NCBI GenBank assembly: GCA_029959085.1
Contig: JARWIR010000002.1
Location: 31,758,233-31,822,232, forward strand
Reading direction: 5' to 3'
Length of the DNA: 64,000 nt
DNA from: Nemophila menziesii
Lineage: Eukaryota > Streptophyta > Magnoliopsida > Boraginales > Hydrophyllaceae
The position numbers and the translations under genes are program-made. Positions 45,135 through 56,118 of this stretch are shown here, piece by piece (position 1 is the stretch's first letter; the number at the start of each line of letters is the position of its first letter). The notes below the pieces were generated by a model, which saw only the letters and a program-made list of their open reading frames with translations, was not told the DNA's origin and searched no databases.

Positions 45135-45875
45135 TGTGTTTTATTTGTATAAACCAATAAACAATATAAAAACTAATGCATAAATAAAATAAAAGTAAAT
45201 AAATAAATAACTTTACTTGTCGGGACTAGGATTGGACCCGGTGTCTTTAAGGTATTTAGGCCACGTACCGGTGTCTTACCTTTGTTGGCTTAAACCTCCA
45301 AGATACAACGACAAAGCTATTCAAATTATTCTGACAAACGAATTCTAATAATTTTATGCTTTTTTCTATCTCTCTTATAATTTTAATGCTTAATGCTTTA
45401 AAAAATTGAATGAATAAAATGTTTGAGTTGACCAACTATTTATAGAAAATGAAAAGGTGTCTTGCTAAAGAGTTGTGATGTTTGATTTGAAGACACGTTG
45501 TTTTAATATAAGATACAACATTTACTAAAGACAAACCAAAACTTGGGTTGGTCCAGATAGTATGAGCCTAATGCCCTTGGTGGTCCAGGTTTGAACCACA
45601 CTAGCATTTTTTTCTATTTGCTTTGGTTTGCTTTTAATTAAAATAAATAAAAAATAAAATAACATACATTATAAATTTTCTTTTCTTTTAATTTCTCCAA
45701 ATTACATGACTCAATTTCTCATTCAATTTCAAATGATTTTAACTAAGTGAATATATTACGTTAATCTTTACAACTGGAATAAACGTATCAATAACTGAAT
45801 CATTTCTTTAAATTGAGTCACCAGCTATCATCGTAGACATGGTTAACACTCGGGTAGAATCCCATTTGTTAAACA
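45135..45875 (-). repeat. Copia 5' LTR, minus orientation
   Basis: 741 bp, related to 41364-42132 over its length. Beyond its outer edge (45876) the gypsy gag reading resumes. The flanks AACTA (left of 41364, one base off) and AACCA (45876-45880) may be a decayed duplication. Confidence 0.8.
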
Positions 45876-46410
45876 AACCATTCCCTCGCACTTCTGGTTT
45901 TGAAAAACTGAAACATGAAGTAATACATTTGCTCGTGAGTGCCACCTTGAGTAATGTACGCATCACAAATCTGCATGAAATCTGAATGGATCATATCATC
46001 TCTTGATGTGAAGCTCCACTATAGTTACCATAACTCAAGAATTTATTCAAGATACCCAAATCTAGCTTGAATCGAGCAGCTTGAATAACTGTAGAGCGAA
46101 TCCCTGATGTTTGAACATGAAATTGCCCTCCTTGTCCAGAAAGACCTTACTATCTACACGTATTGTTTGGATTGTTGGGTAGCACTCATTAATTACATCC
46201 TACGTGTGGTTGCGCTCATGGGGGAATTATATTTTGGATTGATTGGATTTTCTCTAGGTGGCACATCCTCTAGTCTTAGGATTAGATTACCATCGACATC
46301 TACACTCACTAGCGCATTCACATACATCGTAGCTTCTTGCTTATTTCTTTCTCTCTCTAACCTCCTTTTAGCTTGATGTAACTTTTTGGGATCCGGAAGC
46401 ATACACACAA
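45876..46410 (-). pseudogene. Gypsy gag, N-terminal part, copy 2
   Basis: The minus-strand start near 46408 reads MCMLPDPKKLHQAKRRLERERNK, the counterpart of the 5940 start. It ends with ...YFMFQFF... and a Trp-containing segment at 45880 that continues across the copia insertion at 41363. Confidence 0.8.
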
Positions 46411-46507
46411 CCTAAGAATCTGTAAAGAGAAAAAACAAAAATAAGCATAAAACCAAAACAATCAACCCTACTACACAAAACAAAAACATAATAATTAATA
46501 ATATAGT

Positions 46508-46524
46508 CCCCGAAAACGGCACCA
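46508..46524 (-). other. Diverged primer-binding site, tRNA-Asp type
   Basis: On the minus strand TGGTGCCGTTTTCGGGG, three mismatches from the tRNA-Asp complement. It lies about 100 bases upstream of the gag start. Confidence 0.75.
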
Positions 46525-46539
46525 AAAATTTGTCGCCTC

Positions 46540-46820
46540 ACAAGGTATGATAAAAATAGCTAACAAATCAACACCTCGAGAGATCACTCCCCACAATTGT
46601 ACGGGTCATTCGCAAGAAATATTATCATTCTCTATAGGGACTAATGTCGTTAATGTAAGCTCGTGTTCTTATATTAGGTAGAAAATTCAGATGTTATAAC
46701 TAAAGGACAGAAACAAAATATAAATATCTGTTTGGTTTTTTTACAACTAAGACGCGAGAATTAAACTAATTAATTAACTACTAAAGCAAGTATATAAAAT
46801 ACAAAGAATAATCCATCACC
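46540..46820 (-). repeat. Gypsy 5' LTR fragment, minus orientation
   Basis: Matches the 3' end of the LTR at 4332-5862 in reverse (GATCACTC...GTACGGGTCATTCGCAAG). It is cut near 46820 where LINE-like sequence begins. Confidence 0.65.
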
Positions 46821-46824
46821 CGAC

Positions 46825-47342
46825 ACCAAGCCTCGTAAAGTATAGGTTCAGGGCGAAATGCCCCTCGTCATTAAAGGTCGCTTGTCTAGCTTTGCGCGTG
46901 GCAGTGTCTTACATTCTGTTGAGTCTTCACGGCAAATGTTTGAATAACATGTTCTGGTGTTCTTTAGCAATTTGGGAAATCCGCTTGTCATGCAGTCTAA
47001 CCTTCAACCACGTAGACGGCAACGACTTTAAACCTAGAATAAGATCAAGGTTATCCGAGCAAATCACAGTTTTCTCGTGGGTTTTAGAGACCCATCTTCG
47101 CGGCTTCTAAGACTGCAATCTTCTCTCATTTCTGCCGCTGAGTCTGTCCAAATAGCTTTGGAAAATATATGTCTGTGTACTATATTGGTATCTCGCTTTA
47201 CAATGCCTATTCCACTTTTTTGTGTTTTGTCCATAAAAGATGCATCACATGCAAATATAGTTTGCGTCCCAATAAGCTCCCGTGGGTTCCATGGATTATT
47301 AGCTGGAGGTTGTTGAGCTCGTGCAGTGTTTTGTGGCCTCAT
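46825..47342 (-). pseudogene. LINE-type RNase H fragment (separate copy)
   Basis: The minus strand reads IFACDASFMDKTQKSGIGIVKRD, SAAEMREDC (47064-47342), then after a frameshift a SDNLDLILGLKSLP-like segment to about 46892. These are the Asp, Glu and Asp motifs of the RNase H domain at the end of plant LINE ORF2. It duplicates the function of 47835-48491, so it belongs to a second, 5'-truncated element. Confidence 0.75.
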
Positions 47343-47834
47343 ATCTCACTGTTAACCAAAAAAGTCCTTCATACCTGCATGTACAGTCATAATAACATCG
47401 TGTGGTTCTACTTTAAGGTTGTCATGTAAATAAATATGTATTGACAATATTTATAATATTATAGTAAAGATAATAATGACACTAGAACATGTTTATAATA
47501 TGTTTTAAAAAATGTTTTAAAATTTTAAGTGAACAATATTTTTTATCATTATCTTTAATAAGGGGATATTATTATTTGTAAAACAGATAAAATAATTAAC
47601 TAAACAACTAAGACAATGATTAGCTTTAAAGACGAATAGGTTACTTAAAATATGAGCTCTAGTTACAACATTTTACTATAAAAGTGGTTATTTTATTAGT
47701 TTACTTTTCGTTAATACAATGGAGAGTCGTCTTAGATTCGGAATCATTGACTCGGTTCAAACCTATACCATTTAGAAAGAGAATCAAGACTCTGGTCAGT
47801 TGAGCTCACTAATGTTATTATTATTTTAGTCTTG
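47343..47834 (-). other. AT-rich spacer, possible LINE 3' end
   Basis: No open frame. It may include the 3' untranslated end of the LINE whose RNase H ends at 47835, but I see no clear poly(A) tail. Confidence 0.35.
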
Positions 47835-48491
47835 TCACATCTTAGGAATTGGTTTGTTCTTTTCTTGGACGCAGAAGAAATTACTGCAGTACAAAATGAT
47901 TAACCAATCCCTAATCCAGAAAAATTGCATAAGAAGAGTAGTAGTTGCCACCTGCTCCTTCATTGCCCTGTGTCTGGCTTGTTTCGCTAAGTTATGTGCT
48001 CGACCATTAAATTGTCGATGCTTGAAAAAAACAGGGCTAACTTCAGATGCCAGCCTGTTTATTTGCCTAATCCATGGTCGAAGCCTCCAATTTATAGCCG
48101 ACACCTGCTGAATACCTTGAACCAATTCAAGGTTATCCGAGAAGATAGTGATCCCCTTGTTTGTGTCTTGGATCGCCTGATGTAACGCGTAGATCACCGC
48201 CTGTGCTTCCCCCTCCTTTCTTGTGTTACACATGGTAACAGAGGAGTGATCTGTTCTCTGGCCTGTATTTTTATCAATCTGAACCACTCTAATTCCAGTG
48301 AGCATGTGTAGATGATCGAACGATGTATCACATGTGGAAGCTATCTTTGTTTGAAACTCAAGGTCTGTCGAGATCCTATTGTCAATATCTCTCATAGTGT
48401 TCCGTATCGGATAACTTCTCGCCCATTCTTTACCGAACCATTCCTCCATATTATTGTTCGTAGTTCTGATGATGTCATCAGTATTTATCAC
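47835..48491 (-). pseudogene. LINE ORF2 RNase H domain
   Basis: Plant-type RNase H. After a polar N-terminal stretch come STCDTSFDHL (first Asp region), GIRVVQI, EGEAQAVIYAL (Glu), IFSDNLELVQGI (Asp) and HRQFNGRAHNLAKQARH (final His/Asp-like region). It lies downstream of the zinc-binding domain at 48519-48812 in the same direction, as expected for the C-terminal part of ORF2. A frameshift or stop separates it from that domain. Confidence 0.85.
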
Positions 48492-48518
48492 ATAATTGTT
48501 GTGTCTACTCTTCCTTTT

Positions 48519-48812
48519 TTATTTCCACAAGTTCCAAATGGTCAGCAGCACATAAGATATTACCACTTCTTGTTGCCACCCTTCTAGAACAAATGTCTCG
48601 ATGATCGTCATTACCCATTCTCCCAAATCCTCAACTCCCTGTCCAATAATTATTTGAAGTGCTGAACCAGCCCAATCCAACTTTGCTATGTCGCAAGTTA
48701 GTAATAAATGTTCCACTGTTTCTTGTTCGAGCTTACACCCTTGGCATTCAATGTCCACATCACAGTGTCGAGCTACCAAATTTTGCCCTGTCGGGATAGC
48801 ATTATTACACAC
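48519..48812 (-). pseudogene. LINE ORF2 zinc-binding domain (zf-RVT)
   Basis: IECQGCKLEQETVEHLLLTCDIAKLDW has the C-X2-C...H-X4-C arrangement of the zinc-binding region after plant LINE reverse transcriptases, followed by IWNLWK. Confidence 0.85.
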
Positions 48813-49702
48813 TTTCCAGTTAAAGATTCTACCCTTGGTGGGTAGTTAGAATGCCAAATAGTTCTCCAGAGCTTGCTGCTTGCTGAGATATTACTTGACT
48901 GCCAAGGTGCTTCCAAGTCTCCGCGTCTGTGAGAATTTTGTATCCTGTCTTTGTTGCATATTCACTGTTTATTGTATGTGGCCATACAAATGTATCTCTT
49001 GAATCCTATGTAAATACCTTCTCTCTTAAAATAATCGAAATAATGGGGCCCGGAAACAGGTTATCAAGTATCTCTGTGTCCCATTCCGTTGAACCGTCCT
49101 TCCAAAGATCCTGGATTTTATGAATCTCACTGTGGTTTGGTTTTTCTAATTTCTAGCTCATATCCGACCATTTATCTGTCCATATATTAATAGTTTCTCC
49201 ATTCCCTATTTGATATCTACCGTATTTTTTCAACATATCGTGACCTTCTAATAAGCTAGCCCATGACCATGTTCGAGATTGTCTTAATTTAATATCGTGA
49301 AAGTTACTTTTTGGTTAGTATATACCTTTAAGAAGCTTAGCTTCTAACGCATTCAGATTGTTGAGAATTCGCCATGCCTGAGTAGCTAGCAATGCTGTGT
49401 TCATTCGCTTAAAATCTTTAAATCCTATACCTCATATTAGCTTGCTAACTACCAGTTTCTCCCATGCTAACCAATGTATTCGAGATTTTTCTCCTGAATT
49501 CCACCAAAAGTTTGATATTGCAGATATTAGTTTATTACAAAAAGTGATAGGAAAGAGAAGATTGACATTGCATATATCGGTATAGCCTGTAGGATAGCTT
49601 TAATGAACACTTCCTTCCCTCCGTCTGATAGGAGTTGTGCTTCCCATCCTTCCGTGTTTTGAACAGCTTTTCTACTATCCATTATAATGATTGTATCTTT
49701 GA
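48813..49702 (-). pseudogene. LINE ORF2 linker between RT and zinc domain
   Basis: Broken by stops, but recognisable pieces are present: FWWNSGEKSRIHWLAWEKL (about 49450-49520), IGFKDFKRMNTALLATQAWR and AKLLKGIY (about 49330-49440). These are standard in plant LINE ORF2 after the RT domain. Confidence 0.8.
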
Positions 49703-51214
49703 TCACTTATGGCAGAGTGGGATTCCCAAGTACTTTCCGAGCTCATCTTTATCTTGTATTCCTATAATAGTAGCTACCTGGGTCCTACAGTCTTCCATTG
49801 TGTCCTTGCTAAAGCATACAGAGGATTTAGTAAAGTTAACTCGTTGCCCTGATCCCGCGCAGTATATGGAAATACATTCTCGAAATTGTTCAATTTCAAG
49901 GTCATCAATTGTCAGAATGAAAAGAGAATCATCAGCAAATAATAAATGTGTAATACCTGGACAATTTCTAGTAATTTGTATACCTTTAAGATTACCTTGC
50001 TCAACCTTCCGATCAATTAAACTAACCAGATATTTCGTCATTAGGGAAAATAAGAAGGGGGATAGAGGGTCTCCTTGTCTAAGTCCCCTTTCTGATTTAA
50101 ATTTACGTAATCTCTCACCATTAAAATTAAGCTGAAACGTGACTGAAGACAAACAATTCGAGGTCCAAGATATCCATTTATCACAAAAGCCTAATTTACT
50201 GAGTACTAATAATAAGAATTCCCATCGTACCTGATCATACGCTTTGGCCATATCTAACTTTACTGCCGCCATGGGTTTGGGATTCTTACGCATCCGTTTC
50301 ATATAAAAGGAAATTTCCTGGGCTATAAGGATATTATCCTGTATTGCCCTATTTTTAATGAACGCTGACTGTGTCGGAGATAAGATAACATTCATAAGTT
50401 CTTGTAGTCTGTTAGCCAATATTTTTGCTATTATTTTGTATCCAAAATTTACACACGATATCGGTTGATAATCTCCAATGGCTTCCTGTGTCTCCCCTTT
50501 CGGGATAAGGGTAACCAATATTTCATCTAATTTATCGAGAGAGATATTATTTAAAAAGAAATCATGAACCATTAAATAGACATCATCCTGTATTATGTAC
50601 CAATATTCCTGATAAAACTTGTCGTTCAGTCCATCCGGTCTAGGTGCTTTGGATGGTGACATGTCGAAAACAGCTTTCCCGACTTCATCCAACGCGGGTA
50701 GCTGAATTAATTTCTCATTCATTTCTTCTGTTACCTTCCTTTGAATGGCTATGGTGGCCTCCTCCATTTCTTCATTATTCTTTTCCTTGAACAGTTCCTC
50801 GTAATAAGTCTGAAAACTATTTCTCACTTTGGACACCTCCTCTTTCCAAATCTTAATACGCTGTATTCGATTTATGTGACGTCGCTTAATCATTTCTAAA
50901 TAAAAGAATTTTGTATTCTTATCTCCATATTTTATCCAGTTCTGTCTTGCTCGATCATACCAATATTTTTCTTTTGCAATATATGTTTGCTTTAATTCCT
51001 CTTTTAGCTTAGCTTGTTCGTCTATTATTTCCGTCGTGACTTCTCGTTGATCTAATTCCTGTAACTTTCTTGTCAGGTCCTTTATTTTGTTTGCATTGTT
51101 CCGGAAGGTTTTTTTACTCCAGCCCTTCAATGATGTGATAGTATTATCTCTTTTTTCCATAAACACCGGTAAAGATTCATCGATTCTTGGTTCTCCATAT
51201 GCCGTTTTGATCAC
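49703..51214 (-). pseudogene. LINE ORF2 reverse transcriptase domain
   Basis: 503 open codons in the same frame as the endonuclease upstream, separated only by a TGA at 51215-51217. Motifs in order: FYQEYW, LVTLIPKGE, YQPISCVNFGYKIIAKILANRL, QSAFIKNRAIQDNILIAQE, VKLDMAKAYDQVRW, GLRQGDPLSPFLF, HLLFADDSLFIL (FADD near 49935). The RT copies element RNA at the nicked target. All core motifs are intact, although residues such as YQPI differ from the common YRPI. Confidence 0.93.
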
Positions 51215-51975
51215 TCATTCACATTTCGGATGTTCTATCCATAGTGTTTCAAATTTAAACCATCTTTGTCCTGTATTTTGTGCCTTATCATGCTGCAAAA
51301 TAAGCGGGCAATGGTCGGATCCGATAGCTGGTGGGATATATACCTGTGCCTCAACATACCTATGTAACCATTCACACGACGCAAATGCCCGATTAAGTTT
51401 GAAATTGACTGGCTTATCAATTCGACGGTTAGACCAAGTAAAATAACACCCATGAGATTGAGTTTCACCTAGATTATTATTAGAAATAAATGAATTGAAT
51501 TCTTGTATGTGTCTATTATCGGGAGGGGTATTACTAAGTTTCTCACATCTTTTAAGGATGTCATTAAAGTCTCCTATAAGTACCCATGACTTATTATTAT
51601 TCTGATTCCATATCGTGATTTCTTCCCAAAGTATTAACCTATCTTCTAATTTAGTTGGAGTATGAACACACACAATATAATAGAGAAGATATGCTTCATT
51701 TATATGCAAGATTACAAAATACTGATTAGACATAATAATATCGAGATTAAAATCCGCGTGCCAGAGTACCACAATGTCGCCGGAGTGATAAGCATTACCT
51801 AATGGGTCCCTAATAAAGTGATTAGCATATCTAAAGTGACGTAGTACTTCGGGAGCATCTACTACGTGTAACATAGTTTCAAAAAAACACGCAACTCCCG
51901 ATTTAAACCTATTAAGGGCAGACTAAATACCAGAAATTGTCAAGATATCCTGTATCCTCTTGCAATTCCAAACGC
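51215..51975 (-). pseudogene. LINE ORF2 endonuclease domain (broken)
   Basis: APE-type endonuclease. It starts around WNC at 51970, then ETML, SGDIVVLWH, SWVLIGDFNDI, GCYFTWSNRR, and the terminal GSDHCPLIL with the catalytic Asp-His. In-frame stops at 51923-51925 (TAG) and 51215-51217 (TGA) break the frame; both are single codons in otherwise continuous coding sequence. The usual WNCxG is WNCKR here. Confidence 0.9.
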
Positions 51976-53130
51976 ATGTGCATTTAGTGTCCTCGGACGT
52001 TCTGGGGACAATCCGGATATCCCATCAGACCTTAAAATTGATCAAACAACCTTTCATACTAAAATTATCCTTTTTATTAATTCTACCCCAACCCCTATTA
52101 TTCGTATTAATATCTTTTATTGCATGATCAGACCTACAATCTCTTTTCCCTTTGTGAGCGCAATCTCGTCAATAAAATTTATCTCCTTTATTGGCCCAAC
52201 AAGCCCAAAGTCCAATTCCAATCCCCCACCCTATCATACCATTGCTAGTTTCCAACGAAATATACCTTTTCCATTTCATGTTGTTCCCCAGTAAACTAAT
52301 TTTGACCCATTATTTCCATTCGCTTATAATATTTGATCCAGCCAAACCCATTACTCTCCTTAGCATTTATGTTCTCACAATTTTTTTGACTTTTCTCACC
52401 ACCAACAGTCCACTTTATTTCCTTCATAATACACCAATCTCCTATATTAGCCCAAAAGGCCCAGTACCCATTCTCATTCCACCAACAGAAAACGGCCCAC
52501 AGCTTCCAACCAAACCAAAACCAATCTGTTAAAGACTATCTTATGGACTTCTTCCCCATTGTTAGCAGATCCAAGCATTTTCCTTGCGCCCTCTTCTCCT
52601 TCATTAATTTCCATTCGCCATCCTCAGTCACATCCGTATAGCATCGAATCCAACCTTCATAGCAAAGTTTTATCACAATTGCCTCTGTTAAACAGTATCT
52701 TTTATTTTTACTTTTTTTAATTTCTGATGTAATAAAACCATAACACAAAAATTCTTTTAACCATCTTAGCCTTCCTTATCATAATCCTATCCCTGCTTTG
52801 TTCACATAACTCTTTATTTCTTGGGTTAATTATATATACACCATCGATCTTACACGGGCCATCGATCTTAAATAGGTAAGCTCTAATTGTCCACCAAATC
52901 CAGACCTTACCCTTACCCAGTATATTATTGTCCCAATAGTAATAATTGTTATGCATATCTATTTTGTTCTTATTAGTAGTATTCCTAGTATCTGTATTAT
53001 ACTTATTAATCCCAAAAATATCACAGAAACTATTCACAGTATGCGTATGAAACATACAAATAATAGAAGAAATTGTACCTTCAACCATGAATGTACCCTT
53101 ACTGTTGCTCATCTGTTGTTGTATTCTTAG
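51976..53130 (-). other. Upstream LINE region, possible ORF1 remains
   Basis: Position and direction suggest LINE ORF1. A minus-strand frame at 52717-53112 contains KVWIWWTIRAYLFKIDG, loosely like the region before the knuckle in plant ORF1. I see no clear CCHC knuckle. The plus-strand 113-residue frame at 52191-52532 (Pro/Ile-rich) is not convincing as a gene. Confidence 0.4.
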
Positions 53131-53944
53131 TGTCGTGTTTTATTTGTATAAACCAGTAACACAATATAGGAATTAATGTAGAAATAAAATAAAAGTAAAT
53201 AAATAAATAACTTTACTTGTCGAGACTCGGATTGGTCCGATGTATTTAAGGTATTTAGGCCACGTACATGTGTCTTACGTTTGTTGGCTTCAACCTCGAG
53301 GATACAACGACAAAACTATTCAAAAGAAACTGACACACGAATTCTTAAGAATTTCAACGAACTTAATAATGTTGCTTCTTTCAATCTCTCTCTTATAATT
53401 TTAATGCTTTGAAAATTGAATGAATGAAATGGTTAAGTTGACCAACTATTTATAGAAAATGAAAAGGTGGCTTGCTAAAGGTTGTGATGTTTCATTTTGG
53501 AGTTACGTTGTATTAATTTAAGATACAACGTTTACTTAAAAGACCAAAAAACTTGGGTTGGTCCAGATGGTATGAACCCAAGGCCCAAAAGCCCAACAAA
53601 GTTGATGGTCCAGGTTCATACCCCACCTAAGGCCCAACATATGCACCTAAGGCCCAAAAGCCCAACAAAACTAATGGTCCAGGTTCAAATCCTACAAGGC
53701 CTTTTTCTTTCTTTCTTTGTTTTATAACAAAAAAGAAATAAAATAACATACATTGTTTTTTTTTTCCAAATTACACGACTCAATTTCTCATTCAATTTCA
53801 AATGATTTTAACCAAGTGAATATATTACGTTAATCTTTACAACTTGAATAAACGCATTAATCTTCGAATCATTTCATTAAATTGAGTCACCAACTAACAT
53901 CGTAAACATGGTTAACACTTGGGTAGAATTCCATTTGTCCAACA
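53131..53944 (-). repeat. Copia 3' LTR, third copy, minus orientation
   Basis: Related to 41364-42132, with TGTC...CAACA ends. A purine tract follows on the inner side at 53945-53955. It carries an internal duplication of an AAGGCCCAAAAGCCCAACAA-type segment (53578-53690) that the other two copies lack. Confidence 0.85.
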
Positions 53945-53955
53945 ATTCCCACATG

Positions 53956-54561
53956 AATGGAAATTGACTAACCACCTTAAAAAATTATGCAAAAGAATGC
54001 TAAACACTTGAGAGAGAGCGAGAGAGAAGCATAAAAGAATACTACATCGAGAAAGGTAGCTTTTGGCCTTGAACCTTCTGTAGTAAGAGCTATCGGATTT
54101 ACTTGCTAACTAGTGAACATGATTTCTTGAACTATTCAGCTTTTGTGTAAACCAAGACAATAGAACTTACATAGTATACTTCCAAACATTATTTGGTTCT
54201 CACGGTTGTGTCCATTTACGGCCCTGGACAAATCCTGGTATTTCATGAATAACCGTCGGTGAATTTCGCCTTTAAAAATACTCGTAGGGAGGCCCTACCC
54301 ATGTTATTCATATAGGTGGTCTCTTGTCGAGAGTATTCTGCATTACTCTATCTTATGTTATCGAAGATACAAGAACCATTAAAAGTTTAACTTATCCTTC
54401 ACTTTTACAAGTAGCACTGTTTAATTTTGTCCTAGGAATGGTTTGAGGAGGTCTCCCCACAGTGCGTCGCACCAAGTTGCAGTTTCATGATTCAGTTTTC
54501 CCTTTGAACCTAGATTGTGGGATCTCCACTCTGCTAGGTAGGGTTCCCATCATGGCAACTT
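53956..54561 (-). other. Copia 3' noncoding region, second copy
   Basis: Matches 42144-42769 up to GTTCCCATCATGGCAACT, then breaks off into plus-strand copia coding sequence. The ATG and first roughly 30 codons of the open frame starting at 54462 lie in this antisense noncoding DNA and are not a real N-terminus. Confidence 0.8.
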
Positions 54562-55595
54562 CTGACTCGTCAGTTTACTCCAAAGTAACAGGATCAGAAT
54601 GTACCATCATCTGCCTATATGTAGATGACATGCTCATCTTCGGTACTTCCCTTCATACCATAAATGAGACCAAACGCTTCTTGTCTTCTAAGTTTGATAT
54701 GAAAGACATGGTGGAAGCATATGTAATTCTTGGGGTAAAAATCATTAGGAGCGGTAATGGTATTTCCCTGAATCAGTCTCATTACGTAGAAAGGATGTTG
54801 AAGAAATTCGACTCCTTTGAGGTGACACCTGTAAATACTCCTTATGATTCTAGTATTCATTTGTCTAAGAATTCTGGGGATGCTGTATCCCAAAATGAAT
54901 ATGTCAAAATCATAGGCAGTGTGATGTTCTTAATGAACTACACTCGACCCGATATTGCCTACGCCGTCAGTAGACTTAGTCTCTATACTCATAACCCGAG
55001 TAATGACCACTTGGTTGCACTTCGTCGTCTTCTAAACTACCTGCGAGGTACTATGGATCTAGGCCTGCATTACAGCTCATTCCCTGTAGTTCTTGAGGGA
55101 TTCTGTGATGCAAACTGGATCTCTGACAATGACGAAGTTAATTCCATCAGTGGTTATGTTTTCTCCTTAGGAGGAGGTGCTATATCGTGGAAGTCCTCTA
55201 AACAAACTTGTATAGCACGCTCCACCATGGAGTCTGAGTTTATAGCACTAGAAATGGCTAGACAAGAAGCTGAGTGGTTGAGAAGTCTCTTATCAGATGT
55301 GCCCCTTTGGGAAGGTAAGGCCACACCTGTGTGTATCCCTTGTGATTCACAAGCAGCCATTGCAGTCGCACATCAAAGTGCCTACAATGGAAAGAAGAGA
55401 CATATACACATCAGACATGGCTCAGTAAAACAGTTACTGAAGAATGGTGTGATAGCCTTAGAGTATGTACGATCAGAGGAAAATATCGCTGATCCTTTTA
55501 CCAAAGGCCTACCCAGGAGAGTAGTCCTGGAAACGTCGAGGGGGATGGGGTTGAGACTCATTAATGGGGAACATGTGACTCTTGAGTCAAGATGA
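54562..55595 (+). pseudogene. Copia RT C-terminal and RNase H (5'-truncated)
   Basis: An open reading frame from the RT active site onward: [33 protein letters not shown], then RNase [55 protein letters not shown]. Catalytic Asp/Glu residues of RNase H are present. No stop occurs to 55595, but everything upstream of YVDD is missing. It belongs to a different copia family from the other elements here. Confidence 0.93.
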
Positions 55596-55633
55596 TCTCC
55601 ATCCATCCCTATGGCATAAAACTAAAGTAATAT

Positions 55634-55861
55634 GGATTCATAGCCACTTGTGGTGTTCCTTTTGAGAAGGACTTGATGAATCAGAATTCATAGCCTATAT
55701 GGTGGTCCTTTCGAGAAGGACTTGATGAATTCAAGGGTAGCAAAACCCAAAACCTTTATCAACAAAATGTTAAGGAGACGTCCTTGAACAAATGTAAATA
55801 AAGGTATCCACAAAGTTCATAGCCCGCAAGGGTGGTTCTTAGAGAAGGACTTGATGAACCC
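55634..55861 (+). repeat. Three copies of a 46-bp repeat in copia 3' region
   Basis: TTCATAGCC...GGTGGTYCTT...GAGAAGGACTTGATGAA occurs near 55634, 55688 and 55817. It lies between the RNase H stop and the polypurine tract. Confidence 0.8.
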
Positions 55862-56118
55862 AACGAAAAGGTGAGGTTCGAGGAAACCATAACCTTCAGC
55901 AGGGTAGAGTATGTGTTGTGAGGGTCTCGATCGAAAACCGTTAAAGTTCAAGAGTATGTTCACTTAAACGGAATTCGGTGGTTGCCTCACTTCACTACGT
56001 GACAATTCAAATCGAAAGATATTGGCACTTAAGTACAATTCACCCAAACGCTGAAAGTCATGGAATCCTGATCACCTTCTCTTCAAACCTTTTGTTAACC
56101 TTCAAATATGTGGGGGAT
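55862..56118 (+). other. Copia 3' noncoding region and polypurine tract
   Basis: Ends with ATATGTGGGGGAT at 56106-56118, the polypurine tract before the LTR. Confidence 0.75.

Noticed and set aside
41358..45880. Clean 5-bp target duplication for the nested minus-strand copia
   Set aside because: AACTA and AACCA differ by one base and the left copy is offset by one; too weak to claim.
49635..50135. 166-residue plus-strand open frame
   Set aside because: Antisense to the conserved LINE reverse transcriptase; no motif of its own.
52191..52532. 113-residue Pro/Ile-rich plus-strand frame
   Set aside because: Low complexity, no motif, lies in the decayed upstream region of the LINE.
53560..53700. 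B-box-like GGTTCAAATCC in a copia LTR as a tRNA-derived SINE
   Set aside because: No A-box at the right spacing and no end stem; the segment is part of a tandem duplication within the LTR.
54462..54561. N-terminal 30 residues of the long frame ending at 55595
   Set aside because: This part is antisense noncoding DNA of another copia; only the sequence from about 54562 is genuine RT/RNase H.
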